In this document: piece by piece, positions 34,249-43,188 of the stretch
How positions within the stretch are numbered: position 1 is the first letter of the stretch
Layout: each line of letters begins with the position of its first letter
NCBI RefSeq assembly: GCF_020076305.1
Contig: NZ_JAIQXE010000001.1
Location: 682,001 to 746,000, forward strand
DNA length: 64,000 nucleotides
Direction: 5' to 3'
Source of the DNA: Flavihumibacter profundi
GTDB lineage: Bacteria > Bacteroidota > Bacteroidia > Chitinophagales > Chitinophagaceae
Notes under the pieces: generated by a model
Told to the model about the DNA's origin: nothing
The model's database searches: none
The model's input: only the letters and a program-made list of their open reading frames with translations
Made by a program: the position numbers and the translations under genes

Positions 34249-35733
34249 ATGCAACAACCGAAATATCCATCACTTTACCAGATCAATACAAGGGTAAGGT
34301 TAACAGAACTGTCAAAAGAACTTGGTCGGAAGGCTACGCTGGATGATATACCAGATGGTGAACTGGATGACCTGGCAGAAATGGGTTTTGACTGGATATG
34401 GTACCTGAGTGTATGGACTACGGGTGAGCTTGCACGTATGGTTTCACTGGAGAACCCCGACTTCCGGCGCGACTTCGAAGCCACAATTCCCGACCTGAAA
34501 GAAGACGATATAGGCGGCTCCGGATTCGCTATTGCAGGATATAAAGTCCATCCTGATCTTGGTGGCGATGATGCCCTTAAACGGCTTCGTGAAAGGCTAA
34601 GCAGACGGGGACTTAAACTCATGCTTGACTTTGTCCCGAACCATATGGGACCCGACCATCCCTGGGTTGAAGACCACCCGGAGTATTTTGTTGCCGGAAC
34701 CGAAGATGACCTTGAGAAATATCCACAGAATTACAAAAGGGTAAAACGCAGGCAGGGTGATATGATTCTCGCCTATGGCCGTGATCCATATTTTGCTGGC
34801 TGGCCCGATACGGTGCAGTTGGATTATAGCAATCCTGCAACTGTCCAGGCAATGCTCAATGAATTATTGCGCATTTCAAGTCAATGCGACGGCCTGCGAT
34901 GCGATATGTCGATGCTTATCCTGCCCGATGTTTTTGAAAAAACCTGGGGTCGCAAAGCACAAATATTCTGGCCTGTTGCCACAAAAGCAGTACGTGATAA
35001 AACCCCTGGTTTTTGCTTCATGGCTGAAGTATACTGGGATATGGAGTGGGAACTTCAGCAGCAAGGATTTGATTATACTTACGACAAGCGGTTGTACGAC
35101 CGTTTAACAGAAGGCCATGCGAGGGCTGTGCGGGAGCATTTTTATGCCGGGCTGGATTACCAGGATAAACTAGCCAGGTTCCTGGAAAATCATGATGAAC
35201 CACGCGCTGCTGCAACCTTTGAACAGAAAAATCATGAAGCTGCAGCTGTAATCACATTTTTATCGCCAGGCCTGCGATTTTTCCACCAGGGACAATTTGA
35301 AGGAAAGAAAAAACGCATTTCACCGCATTTAATCCGCGGGCCGCAGGAGCCACTTAATGCAGCGCTGCAAAATTTTTACAATGGACTCCTCATTGTAATC
35401 GGGAAGCCACTTTTTCGCAACGGGCAATGGCGACTGCTGGAATGCTTGCCGACATGGGATGGCAATGGCAGCTGGGATGCTTTCATTGCATTTGCCTGGG
35501 AGGGAAATGATGGGGCAAAGTCGCTTGTTGCAGTTAACTACTCACCCAACGCAAGCCAGTGTTTTGTTCACCTGCCATTTGGCGCACTAAATGATAAATC
35601 TGTCCGCTTCAGTGACCTGTTAAGCCCTGCAACGTATGACAGGGATGGCAATGAGTTATTGGCAAAAGGAATTTTTTTAGATATGCCTGCATGGGGATAC
35701 CACATTTTTGAAGTAACAGTAATGAATAAGTGA
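34249..35733 (+). CDS. GH13 alpha-amylase-family hydrolase
   Basis: A 494-residue cytoplasmic GH13 enzyme. The four conserved regions are visible: DFVPNH (127-132), GLRCD with nucleophile Asp219, AEVYW with acid/base Glu260, and ENHDEPR with Asp316. So the catalytic triad is complete. The C-terminal 100 residues form the usual beta-sandwich. The N-terminus lacks a signal peptide. Substrate specificity (trehalose-like, sucrose, maltose or other) cannot be read with confidence. It is 39 bp after the GH63 gene and 27 bp before the dehydrogenase. Confidence 0.9.
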   Translation: MQQPKYPSLYQINTRVRLTELSKELGRKATLDDIPDGELDDLAEMGFDWIWYLSVWTTGELARMVSLENPDFRRDFEATIPDLKEDDIGGSGFAIAGYKVHPDLGGDDALKRLRERLSRRGLKLMLDFVPNHMGPDHPWVEDHPEYFVAGTEDDLEKYPQNYKRVKRRQGDMILAYGRDPYFAGWPDTVQLDYSNPATVQAMLNELLRISSQCDGLRCDMSMLILPDVFEKTWGRKAQIFWPVATKAVRDKTPGFCFMAEVYWDMEWELQQQGFDYTYDKRLYDRLTEGHARAVREHFYAGLDYQDKLARFLENHDEPRAAATFEQKNHEAAAVITFLSPGLRFFHQGQFEGKKKRISPHLIRGPQEPLNAALQNFYNGLLIVIGKPLFRNGQWRLLECLPTWDGNGSWDAFIAFAWEGNDGAKSLVAVNYSPNASQCFVHLPFGALNDKSVRFSDLLSPATYDRDGNELLAKGIFLDMPAWGYHIFEVTVMNK

Positions 35734-35760
35734 CAATTAAAATTATTGAGGAAATTTTTT

Positions 35761-36810
35761 ATGAAAGCAATTACAGTTATACCAAAGAAACCCGGCACAG
35801 CTCAACTGATGGACATTCCTGAGCCGGGTTTGCATGAAGGATCGATTCTTGTAGAAGCAGTTGCTGTAGGCGTATGCGGTACTGATGTTGAAATCGTTGA
35901 AGGAAAATATGGCTGGGCTCCTTCTGGCCAACCGCATCTGGTATTGGGACATGAATCCCTGGGCCGTGTAATAGACCCGGGTCCGACAGGCGGATTTAAA
36001 AAAGGGGACCTGGTTGTTGGCATCGTTCGCCGGCCCGATCCTGTGCCTTGTCCGAACTGTGCAGTAGGTGAATGGGACATGTGCAGTAATGGCCAGTACA
36101 CCGAGCGCGGGATCAAAGAAATCCATGGATACATGTCGGAACGCTGGAGGATCGAGCCTGAATATGCCATTAAAGTGGATCCTTCCCTGGGTATCCTTGG
36201 CGTTTTGCTTGAGCCTGCAACAGTGGTGGCAAAAGCATTGGAACAAACTATTTTTATCGGCCGGAGGTCTTTCTGGGAGCCCAAAACAATTTTAGTGACC
36301 GGAGCCGGACCGATTGGCCTTCTGGCAGCACTTTTTGCAAAAATGAATGGAATGGATGTGCATGTCCTTGACAGGATTGAATCAGGGCCCAAACCGGACC
36401 TTGTGCGATCTCTCGGAGCGACGTATCACTCGGGCAGTGTATTGAATATTGGCTTCGAACCGGATATAATCCTTGAATGCACCGGTGTTGGCCAGGTCAT
36501 AGCCGATTGCATCGAGCAGATCGGGGCGAACGGGATTTTATGTCTGGCCGGTATCGGACATGGAGGCCACGTCAGATCCTTGTCCCTGGCCAATTTAGCC
36601 GCATCTGCGGTTTTAAGGAATAACGTGATTTTCGGTAGTGTCAATGCCAATAAACGGCACTGGTATAAGGCAGGACAATGGCTGGCCCGTGCAGACCGCT
36701 CCTGGTTGTCAAAGTTGATAACCAGGGTTGAACGCCCAGAGAATTTCATGAATGCACTCCAAAGAACACCAGATGACATCAAGGTGGTGATACAATTCTC
36801 TGAAATATGA
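35761..36810 (+). CDS. Glucose 1-dehydrogenase-like zinc MDR enzyme
   Basis: A 349-residue medium-chain dehydrogenase resembling archaeal-type glucose 1-dehydrogenase. It has a catalytic zinc Cys39 (VGVCGTDVEI), His64-Glu65 (GHES), a CPNC...DMC cluster at 97-108 with three of the four classical structural-zinc Cys, and a Rossmann GAGPIGLLAALFA near 180. The C-terminal region has SVNANKRHWYKA, also seen in glucose dehydrogenases of this type. It would oxidise glucose to gluconolactone with NAD(P). I start at the ATG at 35761, 8 nt after GAGGA; an in-frame ATG 15 nt upstream lies before that RBS. The last four bases overlap the aquaporin start (ATGA). Confidence 0.85.
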   Translation: MKAITVIPKKPGTAQLMDIPEPGLHEGSILVEAVAVGVCGTDVEIVEGKYGWAPSGQPHLVLGHESLGRVIDPGPTGGFKKGDLVVGIVRRPDPVPCPNCAVGEWDMCSNGQYTERGIKEIHGYMSERWRIEPEYAIKVDPSLGILGVLLEPATVVAKALEQTIFIGRRSFWEPKTILVTGAGPIGLLAALFAKMNGMDVHVLDRIESGPKPDLVRSLGATYHSGSVLNIGFEPDIILECTGVGQVIADCIEQIGANGILCLAGIGHGGHVRSLSLANLAASAVLRNNVIFGSVNANKRHWYKAGQWLARADRSWLSKLITRVERPENFMNALQRTPDDIKVVIQFSEI

Positions 36811-37616
36811 ATAAGGAAGAATTTCCCTGGCGCCTTTTCTGGGCCGAGTTCCTGGGTGTGGCATTACTATTGCTGGCGGGGCTCTCACTTGTGATTTTTA
36901 TGTTTGGCGAGGGCAGCTCCATGGCCATTCTTATACCCAATGTGGTCTTACGCAGGGTGATAACCGGTTTTATCTTTGGCGGCTTTGGTTCCCTGATCTC
37001 TATCACGCGCCTGGGAAGGGAAAGTGGGGCACATATCAACCCGGCAGTAACCATGGTGTTCAGGTTGTTTTTGAAGATCGATACACGCACATCCCTCATT
37101 TATATTGTCGCGCAATTCATGGGTGCGGTTGTCGGTTGCCTGCCGCTTCTCGCCTGGGGCGAGATGGGCCGCAGCATTTCCTTCGGGGCCACCATACCTG
37201 GCGAAGGCTATCCTACCATGGTAGTTCTGCTTGGTGAGGTCCTGACTACTTTTGCCCTGGTCTCGCTGCTTTCCATTTTTATCGGCTTCAGGAAGCTCCG
37301 TCCGTACACCCCTGCAATTTCCCCTATACTCTATGCAATTATGGTACCCCTGGAAGCCGGGATTTCCGGCACCAGCACGAACCCCGCGCGAAGTTTTGGT
37401 CCCGCCGTTATTTCCGGCGTATGGCAGGACTGGTGGATCTACCTTGTTGGTCCATGCTGCGGTGCTTTTCTGGCATCGATAGTCTTTAGTTTCCTGGCAA
37501 AGAAAATCACCGTGGCGAAATTGTATCATTTCGATAGCGATCGCGATGGAATATTCCGGAAAATGGCGGAGGATAATTATAGTAACCAGTCGCCAAAGGA
37601 AAAAATTAAATTTTGA
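36807..37616 (+). CDS. MIP-family channel, aquaporin type
   Basis: A 269-residue channel with six helices and both half-helix motifs: HINPAVT (Asn78) and TNPARSFGPA (Asn192). The residue after NPAR is Ser, as in aquaporins; glycerol facilitators usually have Asp there. So I favour water over glycerol, though some aquaporins pass both. A charged C-terminal tail of about 30 residues is cytoplasmic. It overlaps the dehydrogenase stop by 4 bp and ends the glucoside operon, which fits osmotic adjustment during use of a compatible solute. Confidence 0.88.
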   Translation: MNKEEFPWRLFWAEFLGVALLLLAGLSLVIFMFGEGSSMAILIPNVVLRRVITGFIFGGFGSLISITRLGRESGAHINPAVTMVFRLFLKIDTRTSLIYIVAQFMGAVVGCLPLLAWGEMGRSISFGATIPGEGYPTMVVLLGEVLTTFALVSLLSIFIGFRKLRPYTPAISPILYAIMVPLEAGISGTSTNPARSFGPAVISGVWQDWWIYLVGPCCGAFLASIVFSFLAKKITVAKLYHFDSDRDGIFRKMAEDNYSNQSPKEKIKF

Positions 37617-37743
37617 TATCTATCAGTAATTGAAATGAGTAAAGTCATAATTATAAAATGATAATGCCTTTTAATTTTAAATATATTTTCTCTGAGCAAG
37701 GACTCAAAACGAAAAAATAATTCAACAAATAAAAACAACAATT

Positions 37744-38523
37744 ATGAAATCAAAGTTCACGGCCAGTATTCTTATCGTATTGGCAATTGCGTTTACATCA
37801 TGTGTTTCCAGTAAGAAATACAAAAGCGCAGAGGCACAGTCGCAAAAACTCCAGACTGAATTAACATCCTGCGACAATAATTTAAAAGGCGCCAATGACA
37901 AGATCGCTGAACTTAATAAGCAGGTTTCCGATTTAACAAGCCAGAATGCTACATTAAGTGTGGATGCGGCAAAATACCAGCATATTAAGGCAAATGCGGA
38001 AATGAGGGAAGCAAGATTAAATGCAGCCCTTGCAGAACAAGGTACATCCATGGAAGAAATCCGGGATAAACTAGTTTCAGGACTTAGCGCCCTTATAGAT
38101 TCTGGCATGGAAGTAAGCTATAAAGAAGGTTTATTGCATATTAACCTGCCTGAAAAAATGTTATTTACACCGGGATCTGCAACGCTTAGTAAATCATCCA
38201 AAAATGCATTGTCTGCTTTGGCTTCAATCATGAACGATTATCCCAAAGTACAGATATATGTTGTCGGACATACAGATACTCAAAAAATTCACACAGCCCG
38301 TTTTGAGGACAACTGGTCATTGAGTACTGAAAGGGCAAACAGCATTGTTCGTGTATTCAGGGACAAGTATTCAGTTGATCCAACGAGGTTATTGTCTGCA
38401 GGTAGAGGCAAATACATGCCTGTTGCCACCAACGATACCAAGGAAGGAAGAACTTTAAACCGTCGTATCGAAATAATACTGAATCCTAATCTTATTAAGC
38501 TTTGGGAATTGATGAATCAATAA
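37744..38523 (+). CDS. OmpA-family lipoprotein
   Basis: A 259-residue lipoprotein with lipobox AFTSC (Cys20). A coiled coil covers about 30-95 (heptads with KLQTELTSCDNNLKGANDKI), then an OmpA C-terminal peptidoglycan-binding domain at about 135-250 with YVVGHTDTQ, LSTERANSIVRVF and NRRIEIIL. It anchors the outer membrane to peptidoglycan. It stands alone: a terminator follows at 38545. Its start is preceded by AAAACAACAATT, identical to the leader of the secreted protein at 52685. Confidence 0.92.
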   Translation: MKSKFTASILIVLAIAFTSCVSSKKYKSAEAQSQKLQTELTSCDNNLKGANDKIAELNKQVSDLTSQNATLSVDAAKYQHIKANAEMREARLNAALAEQGTSMEEIRDKLVSGLSALIDSGMEVSYKEGLLHINLPEKMLFTPGSATLSKSSKNALSALASIMNDYPKVQIYVVGHTDTQKIHTARFEDNWSLSTERANSIVRVFRDKYSVDPTRLLSAGRGKYMPVATNDTKEGRTLNRRIEIILNPNLIKLWELMNQ

Positions 38524-38544
38524 GGGGAATACTTTGATTATATG

Positions 38545-38580
38545 AAAAAACCGTCACCCTTATTTTGGAGACGGTTTTTT
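38545..38580 (+). terminator. Intrinsic terminator after the OmpA gene
   Basis: Perfect stem AAAAAACCGTC / GACGGTTTTTT (38545-38555 and 38570-38580) with a 14-nt loop and a run of eight T. Confidence 0.93.
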
Positions 38581-38676
38581 TTATATTCAGGTCATTTTTT
38601 CCTGGCATATTTAAGCTTCAATTCCAGTTAATAACTATTTAACCGGGCTGAATTTGTAAATCTTCAAATAAAAAAT

Positions 38677-40389
38677 ATGAAAGTTATCATCGTTGGCGGA
38701 GTTGCCGGAGGTGCCTCATGTGCAGCACGATTGCGCAGGCTTGATGAAAAAGCTGAAATCCTGATGTTGGAGCGGGGGCCCTATGTTTCCTACGCGAATT
38801 GCGGGCTGCCTTATCATGTAGGAGGTGTAATTGAAAAAGAATCCAGCCTGCTGGTTGCCAATGAACAGACGTTTCGCGGGCAGTTTAATATTGATGTACG
38901 GACCAATACCGAAATGACTGGTATTTCAGCGGGAGAAAAAAAGGTGCAAATACGCAATCTGGCTACCGGTGAAGAATACACGGAAACATATGATAAACTG
39001 GTGCTTTCGCCAGGTGCAGTATCTGTGCGCCCTCCATTGCCGGGCATAGACCTTCCGGGAATTTTTCACGTCCGCACGGTGCCAGACGCAAGAGCAATAG
39101 TTGAGTGGATAGAAAAAGGCAATCCATTTCTCGCAGGTATATACCGGTATTCCGGCTTCCAGACCCTGAGGCCAAAACCACGGGCTGTGGTAATCGGTGG
39201 TGGATTCATCGGGCTGGAGATGGTGGAAAACCTTGTTCATAAAGACTTTGATGTAACACTGGTTGAGATGATCGACCAGATATTGCCACCGATTGATAAA
39301 GAACATTCCAGTGTGGTGGAATTCTACCTGAAAAAACATGGTGTCCACCTTGCTTTAGGAGATGGTGTGGCTGGTTTTAAGCAGGCTGATAAGGGTACAA
39401 TAAATGTAGAGACCAAATCCGGAAAAACCTATCCGGCAGATGTAGTGATCCTCGCCCTTGGCGTGCGGCCGGATACAAAACTGGCAAAACTGGCAGGACT
39501 GGAAATTGGGGAAAGAGGTGGAATCAGGGTGAACGAACAGATGATTACCAGTGATCCGGATATCCTCGCTGTTGGTGATGCCGTTGAAGTGAAGGATTTT
39601 GTTACCGGGGAGTGGAGCCTCGTGGCGCTTGCCGGGCCTGCAAACCGACAGGGCCGTATTGCCGCTGATGTGATTGCCGGACGCAACTCCCGTTTCAGGG
39701 GAACCCAGGGAACCTCCGTTATCGGTTTGTTTGGGGCAACTGCTGCATGGACAGGTGTGAGCGAAAAAACGCTGATCCGTAGGGGGGATGCTGATTATGA
39801 AAAAATCTATCTCTATCCAAATTCACACGCAGGGTATTACCCGGGAGCCAAACCCATTGCCCTAAAAGTTATTTTCCGGAAATCGGATGGTCGGTTGCTT
39901 GGTGCCCAGGGACTTGGATTGGATGGTGTAGAAAAACGGATAGACGTTTTTGCTGCCATACTCCAGATGGGTGGAACTGTTTACGATTTGGAAGAAGCCG
40001 AACTTTGCTATGCACCTCCTTTTGGTAGTGCGAAAGATCCCATGAACTTTGCGGGAATGGTTGCGGCCGATATCCTTAGGGGTGATATGAAAATCAGCCA
40101 CTGGAAAGAGGCGAAATCCGGGTTCATGCTGGATGTGCGGCATCCCATCGAACTTGCTGTGGAAAATGTCGCGGGCGCCATCAATATCCCTTTGGATGAT
40201 TTACGGGCGCGAATCAACGAACTTCCCAAAGATCGCGAAATACATGTCATTTGCCGTTCCGGCCAGCGCGCATATATTGCTGCCAGGATTCTGACACAAC
40301 ATGGATATGATGCAAAAATTATATCAGGCGGAATGCTTTCGCTGGCGCATAATTATTTGTTTGGCAGGAGCGAAACCGGAGAATCCTGA
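38677..40389 (+). CDS. CoA-disulfide reductase/rhodanese fusion (CoADR-RHD)
   Basis: A 570-residue flavoprotein. The FAD Rossmann motif is VIIVGGVAGGASCAARLRR (3-21); the single redox-active Cys42 sits in SYANCGLPYHVGG, typical of CoA disulfide reductase and NADH oxidase; a second GxGxxG (VIGGGFIGLEM) binds NAD(P)H near 172. A C-terminal rhodanese domain begins about residue 470 and has Cys526 in HVICRSGQRAY. CoADR-RHD enzymes reduce CoA disulfide, CoA persulfide or polysulfide, so they act in thiol redox balance or sulfane-sulfur handling. The gene stands alone between a terminator and the dicarboxylate transporter; a TGAATTTG box about 30 nt upstream is a weak -7 candidate. Confidence 0.92.
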   Translation: MKVIIVGGVAGGASCAARLRRLDEKAEILMLERGPYVSYANCGLPYHVGGVIEKESSLLVANEQTFRGQFNIDVRTNTEMTGISAGEKKVQIRNLATGEEYTETYDKLVLSPGAVSVRPPLPGIDLPGIFHVRTVPDARAIVEWIEKGNPFLAGIYRYSGFQTLRPKPRAVVIGGGFIGLEMVENLVHKDFDVTLVEMIDQILPPIDKEHSSVVEFYLKKHGVHLALGDGVAGFKQADKGTINVETKSGKTYPADVVILALGVRPDTKLAKLAGLEIGERGGIRVNEQMITSDPDILAVGDAVEVKDFVTGEWSLVALAGPANRQGRIAADVIAGRNSRFRGTQGTSVIGLFGATAAWTGVSEKTLIRRGDADYEKIYLYPNSHAGYYPGAKPIALKVIFRKSDGRLLGAQGLGLDGVEKRIDVFAAILQMGGTVYDLEEAELCYAPPFGSAKDPMNFAGMVAADILRGDMKISHWKEAKSGFMLDVRHPIELAVENVAGAINIPLDDLRARINELPKDREIHVICRSGQRAYIAARILTQHGYDAKIISGGMLSLAHNYLFGRSETGES

Positions 40390-40447
40390 TAACATTTCCA
40401 ATTTGTTAAACTGAATTATGAGTGTTCATTACAGTATTTCATTTTCT

Positions 40448-40478
40448 ATCTATGACCTGACTGACAAAGGTCATAGAT
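40448..40478. promoter_or_regulatory. 11-bp inverted repeat upstream of the dcu-like gene
   Basis: Perfect arms ATCTATGACCT and AGGTCATAGAT separated by 9 bp, 120 bp before the transporter start. It has no T run, so an operator is more likely than a terminator. Confidence 0.5.
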
Positions 40479-40515
40479 CATTAATATATTCTGATTCAAC
40501 TTTATACATTACGGA

Positions 40516-40532
40516 ATACTTTCAGAAAGTAT
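40516..40532. promoter_or_regulatory. 17-bp palindrome upstream of the dcu-like gene
   Basis: Perfect palindrome ATACTTTC-A-GAAAGTAT, 65 bp before the transporter ATG. It is a second, different operator candidate in this 208-bp gap. Confidence 0.5.
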
Positions 40533-40597
40533 CAAACTTATTGTACCTTATGGATGGTCGATTGTTTTGATATAATTAAATATTAAACAACTTTCCA

Positions 40598-41953
40598 ATG
40601 ATATTCATTCAACTTGCCATAGTTCTGGTTTGCATTTTCATAGGTTCGCGCATGTCGGGTATAGGTTTGGGAGTTATGGGTATGATCGGCCTGCTTCTTT
40701 TGATCTTCATTTTTAAAATGCAACCTTCAGACCCTCCGCTTGAAGTGATGCTGATTATCTTAAGTGTTGTAACGGCAGCAGCGTCTCTACAGGCAGCAGG
40801 TGGCATGGAATATCTTGTTAGCATTGCAGGCAAGTTGCTTCGCAGCAGGCCGCAGCAAATCACTATCCTTGGGCCATTGGTAACGTATTTTTTTACACTT
40901 TTTGCCGGAACTGCACATATATCCTATTCCATCATGCCGATTATCGCTGAAGTGGCCATCAAAAAACGGATCCGGCCGGAACGTGCACTGAGCATGAGTG
41001 TTATGGCGGCCCACCTTGCCATTACGGCCAGCCCGGTATCAGCCGCGACCGCAGCCTTACTAACCGTATTGACAGCAAGTGGAGTTAAACTGACAGACAT
41101 TCTGATGGTATGTATTCCTTCAACGCTGATTGGTGTGATTGTTGGAATTTTATTTGTATTAAAAAGAGGAAAGGAATTAAGTGAAGACCCGGAATTCCGG
41201 GAGCGCATGAAAGATCCGGCATTTGTAAAAAACCTGGATCCGGAAGTAGATCAGAATGCACAAGCTACCTTTAAACCAGGTGCAATTAAGTCGGTCATCA
41301 TTTTTGCATTGGGTGTGTTAGCAGTTGTTTTGTTAGGTTCCTTTCCTTCATTACTTCCACAATTCTCAGGCAAGGAAGGTTTTGTACCGGGCTTTGCTGT
41401 TAATGCTGCCGGGAAATTACAAATGCCTTCCATGATTATGATGGTCATGCTTGCAGCGGCCGGGTTGATTATACTCCTTGCAAATACCACTGCCGCACAG
41501 GTAACCAAAGCCAGCCTTTTTATGTCTGCAGGCCAGGCTACGATCGCGGTATTCGGCGTGGTGTGGATGAGCAGTACATTTATGGACAATAATTACGAGG
41601 TAATCAAAAATACCCTGGGTGATTTGGTTACTGCTTATCCCTGGGCTTTTGCGATAGCCTTGTTTGCGCTGAGTATTTTGCTATTCAGCCAGGCTGCAAC
41701 AACAAAAGCACTGATGCCACTAGGCCTGTCACTAGGGATGTCGCCTGCCTACCTGATTGGTATTTTTCCGGCAACAAATGGTATCTTTTTTGTGCCAGGA
41801 TATCCCACCTTGTTAACAGCTATTCAATTTGACCGGACAGGAACAACACGTATTGGAAAGTATGTCGTGAACCATAGTTTCATGCTGCCTGGCATTGTTA
41901 GTACAACAGCGGCAGTAATTGCTGGCCTGATATTGAAATCAGTTTTATTATAA
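40598..41953 (+). CDS. Anaerobic C4-dicarboxylate transporter, DcuA/DcuB type
   Basis: A 451-residue inner-membrane transporter with about ten to twelve helices. The sequence shows the Dcu pattern: MIGLLLLIFIFKMQPSDPPL early, VVTAAASLQAAGGMEYLV (about 54-71), FAGTAHISYSIMPIIAEVA, and AHLAITASPVSAATAALL (about 133-150). The C-terminal part has FPATNGIFFVPGYPTLL, also typical. It would exchange fumarate, succinate, malate or aspartate, mainly under low oxygen. Two different palindromes in the upstream gap suggest control by dedicated regulators. The next gene is an esterase 37 bp on. Confidence 0.92.
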   Translation: MIFIQLAIVLVCIFIGSRMSGIGLGVMGMIGLLLLIFIFKMQPSDPPLEVMLIILSVVTAAASLQAAGGMEYLVSIAGKLLRSRPQQITILGPLVTYFFTLFAGTAHISYSIMPIIAEVAIKKRIRPERALSMSVMAAHLAITASPVSAATAALLTVLTASGVKLTDILMVCIPSTLIGVIVGILFVLKRGKELSEDPEFRERMKDPAFVKNLDPEVDQNAQATFKPGAIKSVIIFALGVLAVVLLGSFPSLLPQFSGKEGFVPGFAVNAAGKLQMPSMIMMVMLAAAGLIILLANTTAAQVTKASLFMSAGQATIAVFGVVWMSSTFMDNNYEVIKNTLGDLVTAYPWAFAIALFALSILLFSQAATTKALMPLGLSLGMSPAYLIGIFPATNGIFFVPGYPTLLTAIQFDRTGTTRIGKYVVNHSFMLPGIVSTTAAVIAGLILKSVLL

Positions 41954-41990
41954 CGTTGTGCTGACCACTTTGCCACAATAACATTAGGAT

Positions 41991-43121
41991 ATGCCAAAGG
42001 ACAAAAAAGAAAAAAAAGACAAAAAGGGGAAAAAGCAGAAAAAGGAAAAAACGGAAGGTATATATTCAACTTCCGGCCTCCTGAAAAGAACCCTGCGAGT
42101 CGCCTATCCGGCAGGCAAGGGGCGAATGGTGCTGCGTACAGAACAAGACTGGGATGAAGACATTGAGCCGGTGTACATAAGTGAAGATGGTAACACTTCC
42201 ACTTTTGAAATAGCCGCCAGCCTGCCATTCCTTTACTTCAAAGCCTGCCTGGTTGATGATAGTACACTTCACTGGTCTGTGGGCAATAATAACCTGCTTT
42301 TAATGGAAGAAAAAGACCAGCGCATTTTGTACCCTTTCTTTTTCGGTGAAGACAATGGGGAATTCTCGCAGTTGGTAGAATTTCCATCGCAAATACTTAA
42401 CCGAACCCACTACCTCCGGATATACCTTCCACCAGGTTACCATGAAAATACCCTGGCCACCTACCCGGTGGCGTTTATGCAGGATGGCCAGAACCTCTTT
42501 TTTCCTGAGGAAGCATTCCAGGGCCAGGATTGGAAAGTTGAAAGAACCAGCCATACATTGCGGGCAATGAGTGCAGTTGAGGACTTCATCATTATTGGCA
42601 TCCGCTCCGGCGACCGGATGCAGGAATTTACTGCCCCGGGTTATGCAGCCTATGGCCAGTCGCTTGCCGAAGAGATCGTACCAGAAGTGCAACGCCTGCT
42701 TCGCATAGGTAACCACCGCCGGTTTCGTACCGTTTGGGGGTCTTCCCTTGGTGGGGTTGTTTCCTTTTATACAGTTTGGCAATACCCTGAAATCTTTGGA
42801 ACGGCTGTATGTATGTCGAGTACCTTTTCTTTCCAGGACGACCTCATAGAGCGTGTATTGAATGAGCCTCAGCGGGATGTGGCATTTTACCTTGACAGCG
42901 GATGGCCAGGTGATAACTATGAAGTGACAATGGCTATGGCAATGGCCCTGGTTTCACGGGGGTGGAAATATGGCCGGAACTTATTACACCTGAGCTTTCC
43001 GGATGCCGGCCATAATGAAACAGCCTGGGGTATGCGATTACACCTGCCGATGCAGTTCCTGAATGGCGCAGTTGCCCGGGCCGCAAGGGCCGGTGCACAG
43101 GTACTGGGAGACAAGCCCTGA
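41991..43121 (+). CDS. Esterase of the EsterD/enterochelin-esterase type with Lys-rich tail
   Basis: A 376-residue alpha/beta hydrolase. Residues 3-20 are almost all Lys, Glu, Asp and Gln (KDKKEKKDKK and on), then an Ig-like or CBM48-like beta domain (about 30-125) precedes the catalytic domain. The nucleophile is Ser252 in WGSSLGG; an Asp in AFYLDSGWPGDN and the His in DAGHNETAW complete a likely triad. Relatives include enterochelin esterases and feruloyl/xylan esterases. No signal peptide is seen, so it should be cytoplasmic. The Lys-rich start may bind nucleic acid or membranes, but this is a guess. It ends 68 bp before the convergent DUF2490 gene. Confidence 0.82.
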   Translation: MPKDKKEKKDKKGKKQKKEKTEGIYSTSGLLKRTLRVAYPAGKGRMVLRTEQDWDEDIEPVYISEDGNTSTFEIAASLPFLYFKACLVDDSTLHWSVGNNNLLLMEEKDQRILYPFFFGEDNGEFSQLVEFPSQILNRTHYLRIYLPPGYHENTLATYPVAFMQDGQNLFFPEEAFQGQDWKVERTSHTLRAMSAVEDFIIIGIRSGDRMQEFTAPGYAAYGQSLAEEIVPEVQRLLRIGNHRRFRTVWGSSLGGVVSFYTVWQYPEIFGTAVCMSSTFSFQDDLIERVLNEPQRDVAFYLDSGWPGDNYEVTMAMAMALVSRGWKYGRNLLHLSFPDAGHNETAWGMRLHLPMQFLNGAVARAARAGAQVLGDKP

Positions 43122-43188
43122 GACATACAAGTACAAAATGGAATCAACGCGAAACAAGTATTTGGAAAACCTTTCCACCAAATTAATC

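Noticed and set aside
40418-40570. Fifty-codon plus-strand frame between the CoADR gene and the dcu-like gene
   Set aside because: No RBS, no recognisable domain, and both perfect palindromes lie inside it; regulatory DNA is the more likely reading. Kept as an alternative only.
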